A stretch of DNA of 32,128 nt from Actinomycetes bacterium. GTDB lineage: Bacteria; Actinomycetota; Acidimicrobiia; Acidimicrobiales; RAAP-2. Both the position numbers and the translations under genes were made by a program. The notes under the pieces are model-generated. The model had not been told where the DNA came from. It searched no databases and was given only the letters and a program-made list of their open reading frames with translations. Below are positions 16,415-28,000 of this stretch, in pieces (within the stretch, counting starts at the first letter, position 1; each line of letters opens with the position of its first letter). The stretch is taken from assembly GCA_021820665.1 (NCBI GenBank), contig JAKADK010000032.1:1-32128 (forward strand). The letters run 5' to 3'.

Positions 16415-18541
16415 GTGGAACGGCCGCCGAGCGATCCGGGTGGTGCGGGTGGTGGCCCCGCGGCGCCGTGGACCATCGAGGGTGCGGCGACGATGCGGGT
16501 GGCGAGAGGCACGCTGGCGGCCGGCGGGGGGGCGTGCACCTGGCTCGAACGCCCGTCTGACGAGCAGGGTCGCACCGTGCTCGTCCGGTGGGCTGGCGCC
16601 GGCGATCCGGTCCGGGTGTCACCACCGGGCATGGGGATCGCCAGTCGCGTCCACGAGTACGGCGGCGGGGCGGCGTGTGTGCGGGGCACCACGGCGTACG
16701 TCGTGGCCCAGGTCGACCAGCAGGTCTATCGGCTGGAGCTCCGTCCCGACGGCACGACCGCCACCCCGTACCGCCTCACGCCTGCCCGGGGGCCTTCGAC
16801 CGCTCCCCCCGGACCGGTGGGCGACCTGCCGGTCCGCTACGGCGATCTCACCACCGACCCGTCAGGTCGGTGGGTGGTATGCGTCGAGGAGTCTTACGAA
16901 CCGACAGGGTGTCGCCACCGGATCGTCGCCATCGAGGCGAAGGAAGAGACTGATCGGGCTCCGGTCGTCCTCGTCGACCGCGGCGACTTCGTGGCGGCTC
17001 CCAGGGTGTCGGTGGACGGGGGGTACCTGGCCTGGATCACCTGGGACCGTCCGGCGATGCCCTGGGACGACTCCATGCTCCGTGTCGCCCGGCTCGATGT
17101 CGTCGACGGCAGCCCCCGCCTCCACGCGGACCACGAGGTGGCGGGGGGCTCCGGATCGTCGGTCGGTCAGCCGGTCTGGTGCCGGGACGGCTCCCTCGTG
17201 TTCGCGTGGGACCGGGATGGATGGTGGCAGCCTTACCGCGTGGCCGACCCCTCCCGCCCGGGCGGCCCCGTCCGTATGGTCGGCGAGCGCGCCGAGGTCC
17301 ACGAGCCGGACTGGGTGCTTGGGATCCGGACGATCGCCGAGGCCGCTGGCGGGTCGATCCTCTGCCGGGTCGGGCGCCCCGACGGCGACGAGCTGGTCCG
17401 TCTGTGGCCACCCGAGACCGTGGCCGACGATGCCGGCGTCGACGACGCTCGTGGAGGGCTCGCCGGCGTGGCCGGCATCGGGGCCGACCGATGGCGCCTG
17501 GAGCGGATCGCGCTTCCGGCCGTGGCCATCGCCGGCGTCGCGGTGCCCTCAGACGAGGATCACATCGCGTTCGTCACCGGCGCGAGCCCGGAGGAGAGCT
17601 CCGTGGTGTGGCGGGTGGACCTCGGGCACCGAGGCACTCCGGGGGCCGGCGTACAGGCCATCACCCTGCCGGCGGCCGCCTCGCTCCCGGTGGTCGCCGG
17701 TGAGGCGCTGGTTGTGGAGACCCCGACCGGCTCCGTCCCCGGCCGGATCTACCTGCCCGGGGCCCCCGGGGGGAACCGGCTCCCGCCACCCGTGGTGGTG
17801 GTGTGCCACGGCGGTCCGACCGGGGCGTGGCAACGGGGGCTCGATCCCGTCGTGCAGCTTCTCACCAGCCGCGGCATCGCCGTGGCCGCGGTCGACTTCC
17901 GCGGGAGCAGCGGGTACGGGCGGGAGCATCGCCAGCGGATCCGCGGCCGATGGGGGGTCGACGACGTGCTCGACGTGGTGGCGTTCGCCGAGGCTCTGGC
18001 GGCGAGCGGCAGGGTGGATGGCACGCGGATGGTGGTGCGGGGCACGAGCGCGGGCGGGTTGACGGCGCTCGGCTGCCTCGTCCGCTCCGATCGCTTCGTC
18101 GGTGCCGTGGCGTGGTACGGCGTCACGGACCTGGAGGCACTGGCGACGACGACGCACCCGTTCGAGGCCCACTACCTGGACGGGCTGGTGGGCCCACTTC
18201 CGGAGGCCCGGGACGCCTACCGGGAGCGGTCGCCTCGGTGGAGCACGGACCGCATCTCCGGCGCCGTGCTGCTGTTCCACGGAAGCGCCGACCCCGTGGT
18301 CCCTGCCGAACAGACCCGGCAGTTCGCCGAGGCGCTCGTCCGCCGGGGCGTGCGCTGCGAGTACCGCCTGTTCGAGGGTGAGTCCCACGGGTTCCGCCGT
18401 CCCGAGACCCTGGTCGCCTGCCTCACCGACGAGCTGGCCTTCCTCGGTTCGCTGTTCGCCGTTCCCGGCCCGGGACGCAAGGGGACCCAATCCGGCGCTG
18501 GGGTGTCCGGTGCGGCGTCGGACACCTCCGGTAGGTTGTAA
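16415..18541 (+). CDS. S9-family serine peptidase (prolyl oligopeptidase/acylaminoacyl-peptidase type)
   Basis: A 708-aa alpha/beta-hydrolase peptidase with an N-terminal beta-propeller (residues ~1-420; HEYGGGAACV and GDLTTDPSGRWVVCVEE are typical blades) and a C-terminal catalytic domain from ~455 (PPPVVVVCHGGPTGAW, VDFRGSSGYGREHRQRIRG). The catalytic triad is visible: Ser545 in RGTSAGG, Asp626 in FHGSADPVVP, His658 in EGESHGF. No signal peptide is seen, so it is probably a cytosolic oligopeptidase. Start: GTG 16415 is favoured by the TACGGT box 9 nt upstream; ATG 16391 is also in frame but overlaps the start codon of the divergent gene and the -10 region. Confidence 0.9.
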   Translation: MERPPSDPGGAGGGPAAPWTIEGAATMRVARGTLAAGGGACTWLERPSDEQGRTVLVRWAGAGDPVRVSPPGMGIASRVHEYGGGAACVRGTTAYVVAQVDQQVYRLELRPDGTTATPYRLTPARGPSTAPPGPVGDLPVRYGDLTTDPSGRWVVCVEESYEPTGCRHRIVAIEAKEETDRAPVVLVDRGDFVAAPRVSVDGGYLAWITWDRPAMPWDDSMLRVARLDVVDGSPRLHADHEVAGGSGSSVGQPVWCRDGSLVFAWDRDGWWQPYRVADPSRPGGPVRMVGERAEVHEPDWVLGIRTIAEAAGGSILCRVGRPDGDELVRLWPPETVADDAGVDDARGGLAGVAGIGADRWRLERIALPAVAIAGVAVPSDEDHIAFVTGASPEESSVVWRVDLGHRGTPGAGVQAITLPAAASLPVVAGEALVVETPTGSVPGRIYLPGAPGGNRLPPPVVVVCHGGPTGAWQRGLDPVVQLLTSRGIAVAAVDFRGSSGYGREHRQRIRGRWGVDDVLDVVAFAEALAASGRVDGTRMVVRGTSAGGLTALGCLVRSDRFVGAVAWYGVTDLEALATTTHPFEAHYLDGLVGPLPEARDAYRERSPRWSTDRISGAVLLFHGSADPVVPAEQTRQFAEALVRRGVRCEYRLFEGESHGFRRPETLVACLTDELAFLGSLFAVPGPGRKGTQSGAGVSGAASDTSGRL

Positions 18542-18546
18542 CCACC
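18532..18546 (+). promoter_or_regulatory. Leaderless -10 box for the membrane glycosyltransferase gene
   Basis: TAGGTT (18532-18537) lies 9 nt before ATG 18547 and within the last codons of the S9 peptidase gene (TAA at 18539-18541). Confidence 0.4.
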
Positions 18547-20268
18547 ATGGAGGCGTCGCCCGCGTCACGAGGCCAGGGGCCGGCCGCACCGCCGGCTCCT
18601 CCGGCCTCGACCGAAGGTCGCGATCCGGGAGTGGGCGGCGGGCGGCGCGGGCAGGGGGATCCCGCCGGCGGGCGATGGGCCGTGGTCACCGGGTGGGCGG
18701 AGGCGCTCCGCTCGGCGGGCGGCGCTGTTCTTCGGTGGGTCGGCGGCCTCTCGCCGGAGTGGGCCGACGTGCTCGTCTACGGCGCGTCGGCGCTCTTCGC
18801 CGTCCTCACCATCGTCATCGCCGGGATCCCTCTCTACCGACAATGGGGCGAGATGGCCGTCGGCCCCTATCTGGCGGCCGCCGTGGGGATGGCCGTCGTG
18901 GCGTCGCTGGCGGCCCGGCACCGGCGATCGGCCCCGGGCCACGAAGCGGGGCAGGGTGCCACCGGCGCGGAGCGGCAGCCTGCCACCCGAGGCCCGGTGC
19001 GTTGGACGAACGTGGCGAGGGTCGTGGCGTTCGTGGTGGTGCTGGCCGGAGCGACGGTGGTGCCGCTCACCATGGAGGTCATCTGGCGCTCGGAAGGCAA
19101 CCCGTCGGCTCATGTGCAACCGGAGGTGGTGGTGGTCGAGCGCGCCGGGGCGCGGGTGGCAACGGGGAAGGATCCCTACCAGGTGATCGACCGCAACGGG
19201 CACGTGCTCGTGCACGTGAAGGGCCAGCCGACCTACGAGCTCTACTACCCCTACCTCCCCGGCATGGTGCTCTTCGGGCTCTCCTCCAGCCTCGACAAGC
19301 ACCCGAGCCGGCTCGCCGACGCCCGGGTCCAGTTCCTGGCGTTCACCGCCATCGTCGCTGTGCTGGCGTTGGCGTTCGTCCGCGGCGCCGATGAACCCCG
19401 GCGCCGCGTGCTCCAGCTGCTCACCGTGCTCCCTGCCGCCGCGCTGCCGCTGGCCACCGGCGGCGACGACATGCCCGTCGTGGCCCTCATGCTGCTCGCA
19501 CTGGTGGCGCTCCAGCGCCGCCGCCCGCTCCTGGCCGGTCTGGCCATGGGTGCGGCGTCGTCGTTGAAGTTCACCGCCTGGCCGCTGGCCGTGCTCGCGG
19601 CGTGGGTGGTCTTCGACCGCCGGCCGAGGCGGGCCACCCCCTGGTACGTCGCCGGCGTGGTGGTGGTCACCGGGGCGGTCGTCTTGCCGGTGGCGCTCGC
19701 CAACCCGGCCGCGTTCATCGACAACGTCGTGCGGTTCCCTCTCGGCCTGTCGGGTATCGCTTCGCCGGCGGCGAGCCCCCTCCCGGGCCACCTGCTCGTC
19801 AGCGCCTTTCCCCGGTGGCATCGCGTCTACGTCTACGTGTTGGTGCTCGGCGGAGGAGCGCTCCTGGCCTTGCGGCTCTGGAAGGCGCCCCCCCGGGACG
19901 CCGCCGCCGCCGCCACATTCACCGGGTGGGTGATGCTCATCGCCATCATGCTGGCGCCGGCCACCCGTTTCGGCTACCTCCTCTACCCGGTCGACCTGTT
20001 CGCGTGGGGGTGGATGCTCCGCCGGGCCGACGAACCAGCCGCCGCCACGCCGTCCGGCTGGTCAGGCGTGCACGGGCGGGCACTGCCGTCGCTCCGGCGG
20101 CGCGCGACGAGCGGTCTGCCCGGCGGTGGCGGTGTCGCCGTCTCCCCTGCCGGCGGGCTGCGACGGGATGCCGTTCAGCTCGAGTCGGGAACCTCGAAGA
20201 TCGTCAGTGCGAACGGTGTCGCCCCGGTCGCGCTCTCTGGCGAGATCACGACGCCGCACTCCCAGTAG
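18547..20268 (+). CDS. Polytopic membrane protein, GT-C (GT87/DUF2029-like) glycosyltransferase
   Basis: A 573-aa protein with a ~75-residue Pro/Gly-rich cytosolic head and about 9-11 hydrophobic helices (DVLVYGASALFAVLTIVIAG, VVAFVVVLAGATVVPLTMEV, TPWYVAGVVVVTGAVVLPVAL and others). The extracytoplasmic loop with ATGKDPYQVI and YELYYPYLPGMVLFG matches the GxDPY / YPPL pattern of polyprenol-phosphate-sugar-dependent GT87-type enzymes. GGDDMPVVALMLLALVALQR and SSLKFTAWPLAVLA also fit. It probably acts in cell-envelope glycan synthesis. The last ~30 codons overlap, antisense, the 3' end of the next gene (94 nt), so the C-terminal tail (after ~residue 505) is unlikely to be conserved. The start is the ATG after a TAGGTT box. 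Confidence 0.72.
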   Translation: MEASPASRGQGPAAPPAPPASTEGRDPGVGGGRRGQGDPAGGRWAVVTGWAEALRSAGGAVLRWVGGLSPEWADVLVYGASALFAVLTIVIAGIPLYRQWGEMAVGPYLAAAVGMAVVASLAARHRRSAPGHEAGQGATGAERQPATRGPVRWTNVARVVAFVVVLAGATVVPLTMEVIWRSEGNPSAHVQPEVVVVERAGARVATGKDPYQVIDRNGHVLVHVKGQPTYELYYPYLPGMVLFGLSSSLDKHPSRLADARVQFLAFTAIVAVLALAFVRGADEPRRRVLQLLTVLPAAALPLATGGDDMPVVALMLLALVALQRRRPLLAGLAMGAASSLKFTAWPLAVLAAWVVFDRRPRRATPWYVAGVVVVTGAVVLPVALANPAAFIDNVVRFPLGLSGIASPAASPLPGHLLVSAFPRWHRVYVYVLVLGGGALLALRLWKAPPRDAAAAATFTGWVMLIAIMLAPATRFGYLLYPVDLFAWGWMLRRADEPAAATPSGWSGVHGRALPSLRRRATSGLPGGGGVAVSPAGGLRRDAVQLESGTSKIVSANGVAPVALSGEITTPHSQ

Positions 20269-20864
20269 TAGCCGTCCGTGCTGCCCTTCTCCGCCAGGAC
20301 CTCGATGTCTTGGGGCTGGCCCGGGTCGGCGCCGTTGTGGTCGGTCATCCACCCGAGGGTGGCGAACTCGGCGGTGAAGAAGGCGTGGAGCTCGGCGCCG
20401 TCGAGAGGGCTCTCCATGTCGATCGTCTCGTTGTACTGGGAGGCGCCACCCGCCGAGTTGGTGGACGAGACCGTCCGGGTCCCCGTGGGGACGGCGAGCG
20501 ACGCCAGGATGTCGGGGGGAGGTTGGCCGAGGGTCTCGATCGGCTTCAACGCTGAGGCTCCCGGCTGGACCGGGACGACGGTCCCGTCCTTCAGCCGGAG
20601 GGAGCGGATGGTGAGCGTCGTCGGGGCGCTCGTGACGATGGCGGACGCCGTGAACCCGACGACCAGGATGACGACGGCGAGGGCCAGGACGACGAACGCG
20701 GGGGAGCGGAACGACAGCTTCCCGGTGGTCGGCACGCCGTCGAGGCGGTCCGGTGGCGCACCGCGGCCCCGGGTGACCTCGAGACCGCCGCCGAGCGGGG
20801 TGTCGCCGGGTGCGCGGGGCAGAGTGCCTCCACCGCCGGGCGAAGAACCTGGAGGGGACGACAT
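20175..20864 (-). CDS. Single-pass membrane protein of unknown function
   Basis: I do not recognise a named family. The 229-aa protein has a Pro/Gly-rich cytosolic N-terminus, one transmembrane segment at residues ~54-80 (PAFVVLALAVVILVVGFTAS), and an exported domain of ~150 residues with features such as LRLKDGTVVPVQPGA, PPPDILASLAVPTGT, ELHAFFTAEFATLGW and a single Cys in YYWECGVVIS. The latter elements resemble small extracytoplasmic domains that measure or bind at the envelope, but nothing more can be said. The ATG lies 9 nt after TAGGAT on the minus strand. It overlaps the end of the convergent glycosyltransferase gene by 94 nt. Confidence 0.75.
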   Translation of the reverse strand: MSSPPGSSPGGGGTLPRAPGDTPLGGGLEVTRGRGAPPDRLDGVPTTGKLSFRSPAFVVLALAVVILVVGFTASAIVTSAPTTLTIRSLRLKDGTVVPVQPGASALKPIETLGQPPPDILASLAVPTGTRTVSSTNSAGGASQYNETIDMESPLDGAELHAFFTAEFATLGWMTDHNGADPGQPQDIEVLAEKGSTDGYYWECGVVISPESATGATPFALTIFEVPDSS

Positions 20865-20879
20865 GATCGTTGGATCCTA
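20865..20879 (-). promoter_or_regulatory. Leaderless -10 box for the 229-aa membrane protein gene
   Basis: TAGGAT (20879 to 20874 on the minus strand) lies 9 nt before ATG 20864. Confidence 0.45.
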
Positions 20880-20931
20880 CCGGCGCTCTCCGGGAGGGTC
20901 CCACCGGGAGGGTCCCACCGGGTTCTCCGGT

Positions 20932-21348
20932 TCACGCCACGTCGGAGGGGTCCGGATCGGGGACACCATCCAGTGACGCCGCCACCCGGAAGGATGCCGC
21001 CGACGCCCCGAGCGTGAGGGCGAGCACCAGCCAGCGCAGGCGCCGAGGGAGGTAGGCAAAGGCGACGAGCGTGGCCAACGCGTCGCCGGCGTCGGCCGCG
21101 CCGGCGAGGGCCACCCATGCCCGGGCCTCCTGGTCGGAACGTCCGAGAGCTCGGAGCGTGCCGCATCCGAGCGCCAGGTCGCGGCCGCCCAGGGTCCGGG
21201 CGAACAGCCGGACGGCAGGCCGGCGGGCATCATCATCTCCCACCCACGGTGCGGCCACCACCACCGGGGCGGTCATGGCGGCGGCGCCGATGGCGATACG
21301 CCCCCAGGCGATCATGCGGGCCAGCTGTTCGAGTCGGTACGTGCTCAC
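20932..21348 (-). CDS. Small integral membrane protein (DUF4267-like)
   Basis: A 138-aa protein with about four short hydrophobic helices: AWGRIAIGAAAMTAPVVVAA, the LGGRDLALGCGTLRAL segment, WVALAGAADAGDALATLVAF, and RLRWLVLALTLGASAASFRV. The ARTLGGRDLALG core and the AD-containing third helix resemble the DUF4267 group of small actinobacterial membrane proteins; the assignment is from memory of the pattern. The GTG at 21348 lies 6 nt after TAGCTT on the minus strand, so it looks leaderless. It is on the same strand as the thi genes, 202 nt downstream of thiD. No function is suggested by neighbours. Confidence 0.72.
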   Translation of the reverse strand: MSTYRLEQLARMIAWGRIAIGAAAMTAPVVVAAPWVGDDDARRPAVRLFARTLGGRDLALGCGTLRALGRSDQEARAWVALAGAADAGDALATLVAFAYLPRRLRWLVLALTLGASAASFRVAASLDGVPDPDPSDVA

Positions 21349-21360
21349 TGTCGCAAGCTA
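21349..21360 (-). promoter_or_regulatory. Leaderless -10 box for the 138-aa membrane protein gene
   Basis: TAGCTT (21360 to 21355 on the minus strand) is followed after 6 nt by GTG 21348. Confidence 0.5.
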
Positions 21361-21485
21361 CCCGGTTCTGGCTGCCGGCAGGGGGGGCACCACTCCCCGT
21401 GGTACGCCGATGCCACGATCTGAGGTGGTCCCAGTTCACGTGCCATTTACATTCGCCGGAGGTTGGTTCAGACTACTGGGGAGAT

Positions 21486-21509
21486 CGATGTCGCCTGGTT
21501 GCGGCATCG
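21486..21509. terminator. Hairpin in the thiD downstream gap
   Basis: CGATGTCGC (21486-21494) pairs with GCGGCATCG (21501-21509) across a 6-nt loop. The plus-strand RNA has a G-U pair where the minus-strand RNA (the thi operon sense) has an A-C mismatch. No U-tract is present. It may end the thi transcript or belong to an unknown plus-strand RNA. Confidence 0.3.
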
Positions 21510-21550
21510 CAGGAGGGGGTGCCCGGCGCGATGTCGGGTACGGGTTCCTG

Positions 21551-23622
<2,072 letters not shown>

Positions 23623-23626
<4 letters not shown>

Positions 23627-24807
23627 CGCGCGGCGGTGCCCGCTGCCGGGGCACCCCGGGCATGGCCGAGCAACCGCTCGGGTCCGAACGGGGCCATCAC
23701 GTCGGGGAGAGGCCGGCCGGCGACCAGGTCCGCCACCGCGGCGGCGGTGACCGGGGCGAGCAGGATCCCGTTGCGGTAGTGGCCGGCCGCCAGGGCGAGC
23801 CCGGGAACCGAGCTCCAGCCGACGACCGGTGCGTTGTCCGGGGTCCCCGGACGGAGGCCGGTGGCACACTCCACCAGCTCGTACTCGTCGATCCCCGGAA
23901 CCAGAGATCGCGCATCTCGGAGCAACGCGTAGACGGCGCCGGCATCGACCGTCTGGTCTGTCCCGCGCTCCTCGCTCGTGGCGCCCACGACAAGGGCGCC
24001 GTCGTGGCGGGGGACGAGGTAGCACGGGATCCCGTGGACGAGCCCGCGTACCGTCTGGGACAGACGGGGCGCGAGCGCCCTCGCCTGCAGGCGAAGGGTC
24101 ATGCCCTTGACCGGCCGTACCGGCGGGAGGGTGCCGGGGGGAAGTCCCTGGACGGACGCAAGGTCCCATCCGGCGGCCAACACCACCGTGGGGGCACGAA
24201 GCGCGATCCCGGTGTCCTGGACGACGCCGGACACGGCGCCGGTCCGGTCCCGGTCGACGGCGGCGACGCGGTCGGCGACGAAGGTGACGTGGTGGGCCCG
24301 GCACGCCGCCGTGAGTGCTGCCACGAGGAGACGGTTGTCCACCTGGTGGTCGCCGGGGACGTGGGCGCCGCCGTGGGAGTTGGGAGAGAGGGCCGGCTCG
24401 AGCTCCCTGCTCTCCCGCCCGGAGAGCGCCGTCACCTCCAGGCCGAGCGAGGCCTGGTAGGCGCGGATCTCGTCGAGTGCCAGGCGGTCAGAACGGTCGG
24501 CGCCGACGACGATGGTGCCGCAACGGAGGTAGCCGGTGCCACGTGCGGAGACCGCTTCGAGGTCGGTGTTGTACGCCGGCCACCGTTCGGCTGCGTGGAC
24601 CGCGAGGCTGGCCAATGCCTCCTCGCCGTAGTGCGCCTCGGTCACCGGAGCGATCATCCCGGCGGCGGCCCAGGTGGCACCTCGTCCGGGTGCCGGGTCG
24701 ACGACGACGACTCGGCGACCGGTCTCCGCCACCCGCCAGGCGATCGACAGGCCGATCACGCCGCCGCCCACGACGACCACGTCGGGCGATGCCGGGACCT
24801 CGTGCAT
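23623..24807 (-). CDS. thiO: Glycine oxidase ThiO
   Basis: FAD-dependent oxidase converting glycine to dehydroglycine for thiazole formation. The 394-aa protein has the N-terminal FAD motif [85 protein letters not shown], and a C-terminal [14 protein letters not shown] typical of ThiO. The start at ATG 24807 is set by TAGGAT 7 nt upstream; ATG 24816 lies inside that box. It is the first gene of the thi operon and diverges from gltB (206 nt between). No TPP riboswitch is possible with a leaderless transcript. Confidence 0.93.
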
Positions 24808-24820
24808 GGCTGCCATCCTA
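24808..24820 (-). promoter_or_regulatory. Leaderless -10 box for thiO
   Basis: TAGGAT (24820 to 24815 on the minus strand) is followed after 7 nt by ATG 24807. Confidence 0.55.
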
Positions 24821-25013
24821 CGGACTCCTGAGCCGGGGGTCGCGCGGACAGCCCGGATCGCCAGTTTCCGCTCCACTCCTTCGGGACAGGGCGTCGGACG
24901 GGAGGCCGGGACGTGGCCGGGAGCGGCGGGGCGACGTGTACCATGGTCGGACCGCAGTTGGGCCAGCGTCGTCCCGGGCGGGAAGATCCACCACCTCTCG
25001 ATGGAGCGACCCG

Positions 25014-28000
25014 ATGACGACATCCCTCCCCCCGGCCACCGCGTCGGAGCCCCCTCCCGACGGAGCGTCGGAGCCGCCGCGAGGCGGGCTGGCCGCGGTC
25101 GCCTGGCCGCCCTCCGCCGCGTCCCGGGTCGCCGGAGGCCTCTACGACCCCCGCTTCGAGCACGACGCCTGCGGCATCGCCCTCGTCGCCGACCTGCGTG
25201 GCCGTCCGAGCCATGCGCTGGTCGAACGAGGGCTCCGAGCGCTCGAGCACCTCGCCCATCGGGGTGCCACCGGGAGCGAGGAGGACAGCGGTGACGGGGC
25301 TGGCATCCTCGTCCAGATCCCCCACCGGTTCCTGGCCGGGGCCACCGCCTTCGACCTGCCCGAGCCGGGCGGTTACGCCACCGGCATCGCCTTCTTGCCA
25401 CAAGACGGCTCGGAGGCCTCCGTGCTTGAAGACCGCTTCGGAGAGATCGCCGGGGAAGAGGGCCTCTCGGTCCTGGGATGGCGGGACGTGCCGGTCGACC
25501 CGGCGTTGCTCGGTTCGGTGGCTCGCGGGGAGATGCCGCGTATGCGCCAGGTCTTCGTCGCCCCCGCCCCCGGCGTCGAGCCGCCGGGTGGGGGCGCGCT
25601 CGGGATCGATCGGTTGGCGTTCGTCGCCCGCAAGCGCGCCGAGCACGAGAGCGGGCCGATCTACTTCGCCTCGCTGTCTGCCCGGACCATCACCTACAAG
25701 GGCATGCTCACGTCCCACCAGCTCGTGGAGTTCTTTCCCGACCTCACCGACCCGCACTTCGAGAGCACCCTCGCCCTCGTGCACTCCCGGTTCTCCACCA
25801 ACACGTTCCCGTCCTGGCCGCTCGCTCATCCCTACCGGTACCTCGCCCACAACGGGGAGATCAACACGGTTGCCGGCAACCGGAACTGGATGCGGGCCCG
25901 GGAGGCCCTCCTCGCCTCGCCGCTCCTCCCTGGTCTGGAACGTGCCTTCCCGATCGTCACCCCGGGTGGGAGCGACTCGGCGTCGTTCGACGAGGTGCTG
26001 GAGCTGTTGCACCTCGGGGGCCGTTCCCTGCCCCACGCCGTGCTGATGATGATCCCTGAAGCGTGGGAGAACCACCGCACGATGGACAAGGGCCGGCGCT
26101 CCTTCTACCGGTTCCACGCTTCGATGATGGAGGCGTGGGACGGCCCGGCCGCTGTGGCCTTCACCGACGGCGCCGTCATCGGCGCCGTGCTCGACCGGAA
26201 CGGGTTGCGGCCCGCGCGGTACTGGGTGACCGACGAGGGGATCGTCGTGCTGGCCAGCGAGGTGGGGGTCCTCGACGTGGAGCCCGAACACGTGGTCCGC
26301 AAGGGCCGCCTCCAGCCGGGGCGCATGTTCCTCGTGGACACGGTCGCGGGGCGCATCGTCGGCGACGACGAGGTGAAAGGGGCGCTGGCCGCCGAGCATC
26401 CCTACGAGGAGTGGTTGGAGGACGGGCAGATCGACCTGGCCGACCTCCCGCCCCGCTCGATGCTGACGCCCCAGCACGCCTCGGTGGTGGGGCACCAGCG
26501 GCTGTTCGGCTACACCGACGAGGAGCTCCGGCTCATCCTCGCTCCGATGGCTGCCACCGGAGCCGAGCCGGTGGGCTCGATGGGCTCCGACACCGCCATC
26601 GCCGTGCTGTCGGATCGTCCCCGCCTGCTCTACGACTACTTCACCCAGCTCTTCGCCCAGGTCACGAATCCCCCGCTGGATGCCATCCGCGAGGAGCTGG
26701 TGACCTCGCTGGCCTCCACCGTCGGCCCCGAGCACAACCTCCTCGATCCCCAGCCGGCATCGTGCCGCCAGATCGTCCTCCCGATGCCGGTGATCGACAA
26801 CGACGACCTGGCCAAGCTCCTCTACGTGAACGAGGACGGGTCGACGCCCGGCTTCCAGCCGTTCGCCGTGGACGGCCTCTTCGAGGTGTCGGGCGGCGGC
26901 GCCGCGCTGAAGGCGGCCATCGAGGACGTCCGGTCGCGGGTGGACGCGGCGATCGAGGGCGGTGCCGACGTCATCGTGCTCTCCGACCGCAACGCCACGG
27001 CGGAGTGGGCCCCCATCCCCTCCCTCCTCCTCGTGGCCGGCGTCCACCACCACCTGGTCCGGGAGAAGACCCGCACCCGGGTGGGGCTCATCGTGGAGTC
27101 CGGGGATGCCCGGGAGATCCACCACATGGCGCTGCTGAAAGGTTTCGGCGCGGCGGCGGTGAACCCGTACCTGGCGTTCGAGACCATTGACGACATGATC
27201 GCCTCGGGGCTGCTCGCCGGGGTCACCCCGCGCCAGGCCCGGAAGAACTACATCAAAGCCGCCTCGAAGGGTGTGGTGAAGGTGATGTCGAAGATGGGCA
27301 TCTCCACCGTCGCGTCGTACACCGGTGCCCAGGTCTTCGAGGCGATCGGCCTGGCCCGGGACGTGGTGGACGAGTACTTCACCGGCACCGTGTCCCGGAT
27401 CGGCGGGGTCGGGCTCGACGTGCTCGCCGAGGAGGTGGCTGCCCGGCACCGGCTCGCCTACCTGGACCGGCCCCAGGAGTGGGCCCATCGCGAGCGGCTG
27501 ACCGGTGGGGAGTACCAGTGGCGCCGAGAGGGTGAGCTCCACCTCTTCAATCCCCGGACCGTCTTCAAGCTTCAGCACGCCACCCGGGCGAAGCGTTACG
27601 AGGTCTTCAAGGAGTACACCCGCCTCGTCGACGACCAGTCTGCCCGGCTGGCGACGCTCCGCGGCCTCCTGCGGCTGAGGACCGAGGGGCGGGGCATCCC
27701 CATCGACGAGGTTGAGCCGGTCGCGTCCATCGTGACCCGCTTCTCCACCGGCGCCATGTCCTACGGTTCGATCTCGGCGGAGGCGCACGAGACGCTGGCG
27801 ATCGCCATGAACCGGCTCGGGGCACGCTCCAACACCGGTGAGGGCGGGGAGGACGCTGAGCGCTACGTCCCGGATGCCAACGGCGACCTCCGTCGCAGCG
27901 CCATCAAGCAGGTGGCTTCCGGCCGGTTCGGGGTCACGAGCGAGTACCTCGTGAACGCCGACGACATCCAGATCAAGATCGCACAGGGAGCCAAGCCCGG

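Noticed and set aside
24821..25013. Riboswitch (TPP for thiO, glutamine-type for gltB) in the divergent gap
   Set aside because: I found no TPP core elements, and thiO appears leaderless. The gltB leader is short, with an ordinary ribosome site.
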